DNA of 43,532 nucleotides from Micromonospora sp. BL4 (GTDB lineage Bacteria; Actinomycetota; Actinomycetes; Mycobacteriales; Micromonosporaceae), in contig NZ_RCVJ01000189.1 in NCBI RefSeq assembly GCF_003667505.1, forward strand, positions 1 to 43,532. The letters run 5' to 3'. The notes beneath the pieces were generated by a model. That model was not told the origin of the DNA. It saw only the letters and a program-made list of their open reading frames with translations, and ran no database searches. Shown here piece after piece: positions 39,442 through 43,532 of the stretch. A program made the translations under genes and the position numbers. Every line of letters starts with the position of its first letter. Position 1 is the stretch's first letter.

Positions 39442-40480
39442 CGAACCGCTGATCCTGGGCATCGAAACCTCCTGCGACGAGACCGGCGTCGGCATCGTGC
39501 GGGGACACACCCTGCTGGCCGACGCGCTCGCCTCCAGCGTGGAGGAGCACGCCCGGTTCGGGGGCGTGGTGCCCGAGGTGGCCAGCCGGGCCCACCTCGA
39601 GGCCATCGTGCCGACCATGGACCGGGCGCTGCGCGACGCGGGCGTCACCCTGGCCGACATCGACGCGATCGCGGTCACCTCCGGCCCCGGGCTGGCGGGC
39701 GCGCTGCTGGTCGGCGTCGCCGCCGCCAAGGGGTACGCGCTCGCCGCGGAGAAACCCGTGTACGGCGTCAACCACCTGGCGGCGCACGTCGCCGTGGACA
39801 CCCTCGAACACGGCCCGCTGCCCGAACCCGCCATCGCGCTGCTGGTGTCCGGCGGGCACTCGTCCCTCCTGCTGATCGACGACCTGGCCCGGGGCGTCAC
39901 CCCGCTCGGCGCCACCATCGACGACGCGGCCGGCGAGGCGTTCGACAAGGTCGCCCGGCTGCTCGGACTGCCGTTCCCGGGCGGCCCGCCCATCGACCGC
40001 GAAGCCCGGGCCGGCGACGCGTCCGCGATCGCCTTCCCGCGCGGCCTGACCGCCGCCAAGGACCTCGCCGCGCACCGGTACGACTTCTCGTTCTCCGGAC
40101 TGAAGACGGCGGTGGCTCGCTGGGTGGAGGCGCGCCAGCGCGCCGGCGAGCCCGTGCCGGTGGCCGACGTCGCCGCGTCCTTCCAGGAGGCGGTCTGTGA
40201 CGTGCTGACCACCAAGGCGCTCGCCGCCTGCCGGGCGAACGGCATCGAGACCCTGGTGATCGGCGGCGGCGTGGCGGCGAACTCGCGGCTGCGCGCGTTG
40301 GCCGAGCAGCGGGCCGAGAAGTACGGCATCCGGGTCCGGGTGCCCCGGCCGAAGCTCTGCACCGACAACGGGGCGATGGTCGCCGCGCTCGGATCGCACC
40401 TGGTCGCCGCCGGGGTCGCGCCCAGCCGGCTGGACCTGCCGGCCGACTCGGCGCTGCCGTTGACCACGGTCAGCGTGTGA
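39434..40480 (+). CDS. tsaD: tRNA N6-adenosine threonylcarbamoyltransferase TsaD
   Basis: 348-residue catalytic subunit that moves threonylcarbamoyl onto A37 of tRNA. LILGIETSCDETGVGIV is the phosphate-1 loop; the metal-binding HxxxH is H114-L-A-A-H118; LLVSGGHSSLLLIDD and DDAAGEAFDKVARLLG are the other ASKHA motifs; RPKLCTDNGAMVAALG closes the nucleotide site. ATG 39434 overlaps the end of rimI by eight bases. Confidence 0.97.
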   Translation: MADEPLILGIETSCDETGVGIVRGHTLLADALASSVEEHARFGGVVPEVASRAHLEAIVPTMDRALRDAGVTLADIDAIAVTSGPGLAGALLVGVAAAKGYALAAEKPVYGVNHLAAHVAVDTLEHGPLPEPAIALLVSGGHSSLLLIDDLARGVTPLGATIDDAAGEAFDKVARLLGLPFPGGPPIDREARAGDASAIAFPRGLTAAKDLAAHRYDFSFSGLKTAVARWVEARQRAGEPVPVADVAASFQEAVCDVLTTKALAACRANGIETLVIGGGVAANSRLRALAEQRAEKYGIRVRVPRPKLCTDNGAMVAALGSHLVAAGVAPSRLDLPADSALPLTTVSV

Positions 40481-40749
40481 CGGGGGCGACGGACATGATC
40501 GTGCGGATGTGGGAGGCGCGCGCCGAGGCGTACGGCGTGGCGGACCTGATCACCTGGGTGTGCGACACCGCCCTGCCCGAGGTGGAACACGACCCGCTGC
40601 ACGTGTCCAGCGAGGTCTTCTCGTCCACCGACCACCGGGTCGTGGTCATCTCCAAGTGGCGCAGCAACCCGCGCCCGTTGCCCGAGCCGCCCGCGCTACT
40701 GGTGGCCCGCGCCCCGCACTCCTGGGACTTCACCCAGGTCGACCGCTGA
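40477..40749 (+). CDS. Small ABM-like (antibiotic biosynthesis monooxygenase fold) protein
   Basis: 90 residues. MIVRMWEARAEAYGVADLIT then SSEVFSSTDHRVVVISKWRS resembles the ferredoxin-like fold of ABM/quinol monooxygenase proteins, in a minimal form. GTG 40477 overlaps the tsaD stop (GTGA), so the frame is translationally coupled; the ATG at 40495 (MIVRMW) is a possible alternative. Function unknown. Confidence 0.72.
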   Translation: MTGATDMIVRMWEARAEAYGVADLITWVCDTALPEVEHDPLHVSSEVFSSTDHRVVVISKWRSNPRPLPEPPALLVARAPHSWDFTQVDR

Positions 40750-40826
40750 CCCCGCCGACCCGCTCTCCGTGGTGAGCTGCGGCACCTTCGGGCGGTAATT
40801 GATTCGCCGGGACCAGGGTCGCCGCC

Positions 40827-40832
40827 TAGCGT
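40827..40832 (+). promoter_or_regulatory. TAGCGT -10 box upstream of the ABC exporter
   Basis: TAGCGT, nine bases, then ATG 40842; a weak TTCGCC at 40803-40808 is 18 bp upstream. No ribosome site, so the transcript is leaderless or nearly so. Confidence 0.4.
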
Positions 40833-40841
40833 CGAGCCGCT

Positions 40842-42542
40842 ATGCGCTTCTCACCGGCCGGCGAAACCGGCGTACCCGATACCCGGTCGGCGACCCGCTA
40901 CCTGATCTGGTTGGCGGGCCGGCACAAGCGGCTGTTCACCGCCGGCATCGCGCTCGGCGTGGTGTGGATGGTGGCGCAGGCGCTGATGCCGGCCGCCGTC
41001 GGCCGGGCCGTCGACGGGTTGGCACGCCGCGACGAGGACGGCCTGCTCACCTGGGGTGTGGTGCTGCTCGGGCTGGGCGTGCTCCAGGCGGCAGCCGGGA
41101 TCCTGCGGCACCGCTGCGCCGTGCACAACTTTCTGGCCGGGGCGTACCGGACGGTGCAGTTGACGGTGGAGGCGGCGAACCGGCTCGGCGCCGCGCTGCC
41201 CCGCCGGGTCGCCGCCGGCGAGGTGGTGAGCATCGGCACCGCCGACATCGGCCAGATCGGGAACGCCATCGACATCACCGCCCGGGGCACCGGTGCGCTG
41301 GTCGCGATCGCCACCGTCGCGGTGATCCTGCTGAACGCCTCGGTGCCGCTCGGGCTGGTCGTGGTGCTCGGCGTACCGCTGCTGATGGCGGTGGTGGCGC
41401 TGCTCATCCGGCCGCTGCACCGCCAGCAGCAGGCGTACCGGGACGCGGAGGGAGCGCTCACCACCCGGGCCGGCGACATCGTCTCCGGGCTGCGGGTGCT
41501 GCGCGGAGTCGGGGGCGAACCGGTGCTCTCCGCCCGCTACCGGGCGCGGTCGCAGGAGCTGCGTACGCGTGGCCTGCGGGTGGCCCGGGTCGAGTCGCTG
41601 CTGGAGGCGGCGCAGGTGCTGCTGCCGGGCGCGTTCCTGGTGCTGGTGACCTGGCTGGGCGCCCGGTTCGCGTTGCGCGACCAGATCAGCGCCGGGCAAC
41701 TGGTCGCCTTCTACGGCTACACGGCGTTCCTGGTCAACCCGCTGCGCAACCTCACCGAGGCGGTCGACAAACTGACCCGTGGGCACGTGTCCGCCCGCCG
41801 GGTGGTCCGGCTGCTGCGACTTGACCCGGAACTGGTCGATCCGGCGCAGCCGGTGGCGCTGCCGGACGGTCCGGGGGAGCTGGCCGACCCCGACTCCGGG
41901 GTGGTGGTGCTTCCCGGCCGGTTCACCGCGCTGGCCGCCACCGCCCCCGAGGACGCGGCCGCCATCGTGGACCGGCTCGGCCGGTACACCGACTCGAATG
42001 CCACGCTGCACGGCGTACCGCTGCGGTCGCTGGCGCTGGCGGCGGTGCGCGCGCGGATCCTGGTGGCCGACAACGACGCACATCTGTTCACCGGCCGGCT
42101 CCGCACCGAGCTGGACCCGCACGACCGGGGCGACGACGCGGCACTCGCCGCGGCGCTGGTCGCGGCGAGCGCGACGGACATCGTCGAGGCGCTGCCCGAC
42201 GGGCTGGACAGCCCGGTGGCCGAACGCGGCCGGGAGTTCTCCGGCGGGCAGCGGCAGCGGTTGCGGTTGGCCCGCGCGCTGGTCGCCGATCCGGAGACGT
42301 TGCTGCTGGTCGAGCCGACCAGCGCGGTCGACGCGCACACCGAGGCCCGGATCGCGCTGCGGTTGGGTGACGCGCGTGCCGGCCGGACCACCCTGGTCTG
42401 CACCACCAGCCCGCTGGTGCTCAGCCGAGCCGACCGGGTGATCTTCGTGGAGGACGGCAAGGTGGTGGCCGAGGGGACGCACGCCGAGCTGCTGGACGGT
42501 GAGCCGCGCTACCGGGCGACGGTCAGCCGGGAGGAGGACTGA
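40842..42542 (+). CDS. ABC exporter half (TMD-NBD) with a degenerate ATPase domain
   Basis: 566 residues: six membrane segments (about 25-310) and a C-terminal NBD. The NBD keeps the signature SGGQRQRLRLARAL (from Ser467) and the D-loop SAVDAHTEA, but the P-loop is gone (FTALAATAPEDAA at 361-373 stands where GPxGxGKS belongs), Walker B reads LLLVEPTS (V490 for Asp) and the H-loop reads CTTSPLVLSRAD with no His. So this half cannot bind and cleave ATP at its own site but can supply a signature to a partner. The next gene, starting at the shared TGATG, is that partner. Together they look like a heterodimeric exporter. Cargo unknown. Confidence 0.9.
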   Translation: MRFSPAGETGVPDTRSATRYLIWLAGRHKRLFTAGIALGVVWMVAQALMPAAVGRAVDGLARRDEDGLLTWGVVLLGLGVLQAAAGILRHRCAVHNFLAGAYRTVQLTVEAANRLGAALPRRVAAGEVVSIGTADIGQIGNAIDITARGTGALVAIATVAVILLNASVPLGLVVVLGVPLLMAVVALLIRPLHRQQQAYRDAEGALTTRAGDIVSGLRVLRGVGGEPVLSARYRARSQELRTRGLRVARVESLLEAAQVLLPGAFLVLVTWLGARFALRDQISAGQLVAFYGYTAFLVNPLRNLTEAVDKLTRGHVSARRVVRLLRLDPELVDPAQPVALPDGPGELADPDSGVVVLPGRFTALAATAPEDAAAIVDRLGRYTDSNATLHGVPLRSLALAAVRARILVADNDAHLFTGRLRTELDPHDRGDDAALAAALVAASATDIVEALPDGLDSPVAERGREFSGGQRQRLRLARALVADPETLLLVEPTSAVDAHTEARIALRLGDARAGRTTLVCTTSPLVLSRADRVIFVEDGKVVAEGTHAELLDGEPRYRATVSREED

Positions 42543-43532
42543 TGGCCACCGCACTGCCGGTCGCCGACGCGCGGCAGGTCCGCCGGTACGCGCGCACGCT
42601 GGTCCGCCGGCATCCACGCGCGCTGGCCGCCGCGCTCGGCCTGCACGCGCTGGCCGCTGCCGCCGGGTTGGCCGCGCCGCGGCTGCTCGGCGACCTCGTG
42701 GAGGGCATCTCCCGGGGCGTCGGTCAGTCCACCGTGGACCGGATCGCGCTGCTCATCGGCGGTTTCGTGCTGGCCCAGTCGGTGCTGGTCCGGTTCGCCC
42801 ACCTGGCCTCGGCGCGGCTCGGTGAGCGGGTCCTCGCCGAGCTGCGTGAGGAGTTCGTGGACCGGATCCTCGACCTGCCGCTGGCCACCGTCGAGCGGGC
42901 CGGCACCGGGGACCTGCTCACCCGCACCTCCCGGGATGTCTCCGCGCTGTCGCGGACCGTCCGCCTGGCGGTGCCCGAGACGCTGATCGCGGTGGTCACC
43001 ACCGGTTTCATTCTCGGCGCGCTGCTGTTGATCGGCCCGCTGCTGGCGGTGCCCTGCCTGCTGGCGGTGCCGATGCTCTGGGCGGGCACCCGCTGGTACC
43101 TGCGCCGCGCCCCCGCCGGCTACCTGCGGGAGAACGCCGCCTACTCGGACATCACCGACGGGATCAGCGAGACCGTCGAGGGCTCGCGGACCACTGAGGC
43201 GTTGCGGCAGCAGGCGCGCCGGCGGGCCCGCACCGACGTGGACATCCGTCGCTCGTACGCGGCGGAGCGGTACACCCTCAACCTGCGGACCGTCTTCTTC
43301 CCGGTGGCCGAGATCGGGTACGTGGTGCCGGTGGTGGCCACGCTGCTGATCGGCGGCTGGTTCTACCTGCGCGGCTGGGTCAGCCTCGGTCAGGTCACCG
43401 CGGCGACCCTCTACGTGCAGCAGCTGGTGGACCCGGTCGACCGGCTGCTGTCCTGGCTGGACGAACTTCAGGTGGGCGGCGCCTCGATGGCCCGCCTGCT
43501 GGGGGTGGCCCGCACCGGCGACAGCCCCGCCC
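42542..43532 (+). CDS. ABC exporter half, transmembrane domain (3' end outside window)
   Basis: 330 codons are open to the window edge. The N-terminal part is an ABC exporter type I transmembrane domain: LDLPLATVERAGTGDLLTRT with SRDVSALSRTVR is the typical coupling segment, followed by YSDITDGISETVEGSRTTEA and VTAATLYVQQLVDPVDRLLS. The NBD lies beyond the window. ATG 42542 shares a base with the upstream stop, and GGGAGGAGG lies just before it, so translation is coupled. Confidence 0.92.
   Translation, partial: MATALPVADARQVRRYARTLVRRHPRALAAALGLHALAAAAGLAAPRLLGDLVEGISRGVGQSTVDRIALLIGGFVLAQSVLVRFAHLASARLGERVLAELREEFVDRILDLPLATVERAGTGDLLTRTSRDVSALSRTVRLAVPETLIAVVTTGFILGALLLIGPLLAVPCLLAVPMLWAGTRWYLRRAPAGYLRENAAYSDITDGISETVEGSRTTEALRQQARRRARTDVDIRRSYAAERYTLNLRTVFFPVAEIGYVVPVVATLLIGGWFYLRGWVSLGQVTAATLYVQQLVDPVDRLLSWLDELQVGGASMARLLGVARTGDSPA

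Noticed and set aside
1..43532. tRNA, rRNA, insertion sequence, integrase or prophage genes
   Set aside because: Looked for by eye on both strands; no transposase or integrase frame, and no recognisable tRNA T-loop or rRNA segment was seen.

Overview
The window comes from a high-GC actinobacterium. Codon use is strongly GC-biased at third positions, GTG and TTG starts are common, and several promoters carry a TAGNNT -10 with the start codon right behind it. The gene order rplM-rpsI-glmM-...-glmS-acpS-nnr-alr-hydrolase-tsaE-...-tsaB-rimI-tsaD, a complete conservon (cvnA-D), and a nirBD operon closed by a HemD-type regulator suggest a Micromonospora-like member of the Micromonosporaceae. That genus-level assignment is inference; no rRNA or tRNA gene was seen in the window to confirm it.

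Layout. (1) 1-783: 3' part of a NitT/TauT-type ABC permease. (2) 938-2119, minus: an orphan Leu/Ile/Val-type binding lipoprotein, divergent from (3) 2564-7183, plus: the conservon cvnABCD (nitrate-sensor-type histidine kinase, roadblock protein, DUF742 protein, Ras-like GTPase). (4) 7224-14794, minus: a tightly overlapping nitrate/nitrite assimilation operon, nasA - FAD/[2Fe-2S] electron-transfer subunit - nirB - nirD - nnaR, preceded by a well-formed four-half-site GlnR-like box. (5) 14954-16302, plus: a SAM methyltransferase and a ribbon-helix-helix/MazF toxin-antitoxin pair lying between the nas operon and its transporter. (6) 16425-17807: the nitrate/nitrite transporter narK. (7) 18019-20429: rplM, rpsI, glmM. 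(8) 20448-27350: an accessory block with a MacB/FtsX-like ABC pair, a divergent PadR regulator with a candidate operator, a PLP aminotransferase with a duplicated 3' end, and a proline-rich MmpS-like membrane protein. (9) 27590-29503 glmS. (10) 29617-31577, minus: a WXG100-like small protein and a WXG-headed alpha/beta hydrolase. (11) 31740-40749, plus: acpS, nnr, alr, a hydrolase, tsaE, ung, then, after a minus-strand HTH gene and a 366-bp intergenic stretch with a 52-bp palindrome, tsaB, rimI, tsaD and a small ABM-like protein. (12) 40842-43532: a heterodimeric ABC exporter whose first half has lost its main ATPase motifs; the second half runs off the window.

How the parts fit. The nas/nir operon plus narK make a full route from nitrate uptake to ammonium, with GlnR (from its box) and NnaR (in the operon) as the expected controllers. 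glmM and glmS supply UDP-GlcNAc precursors, alr supplies D-alanine, and tsaB/tsaD/tsaE make the t6A tRNA modification. Most of the window is ordinary. The parts most worth a second look are the 52-bp nested palindrome upstream of an HTH gene with a degenerate nucleotidyltransferase-like domain, the WXG-like/hydrolase pair, the ATPase-dead exporter half, and the orphan binding protein facing the conservon.
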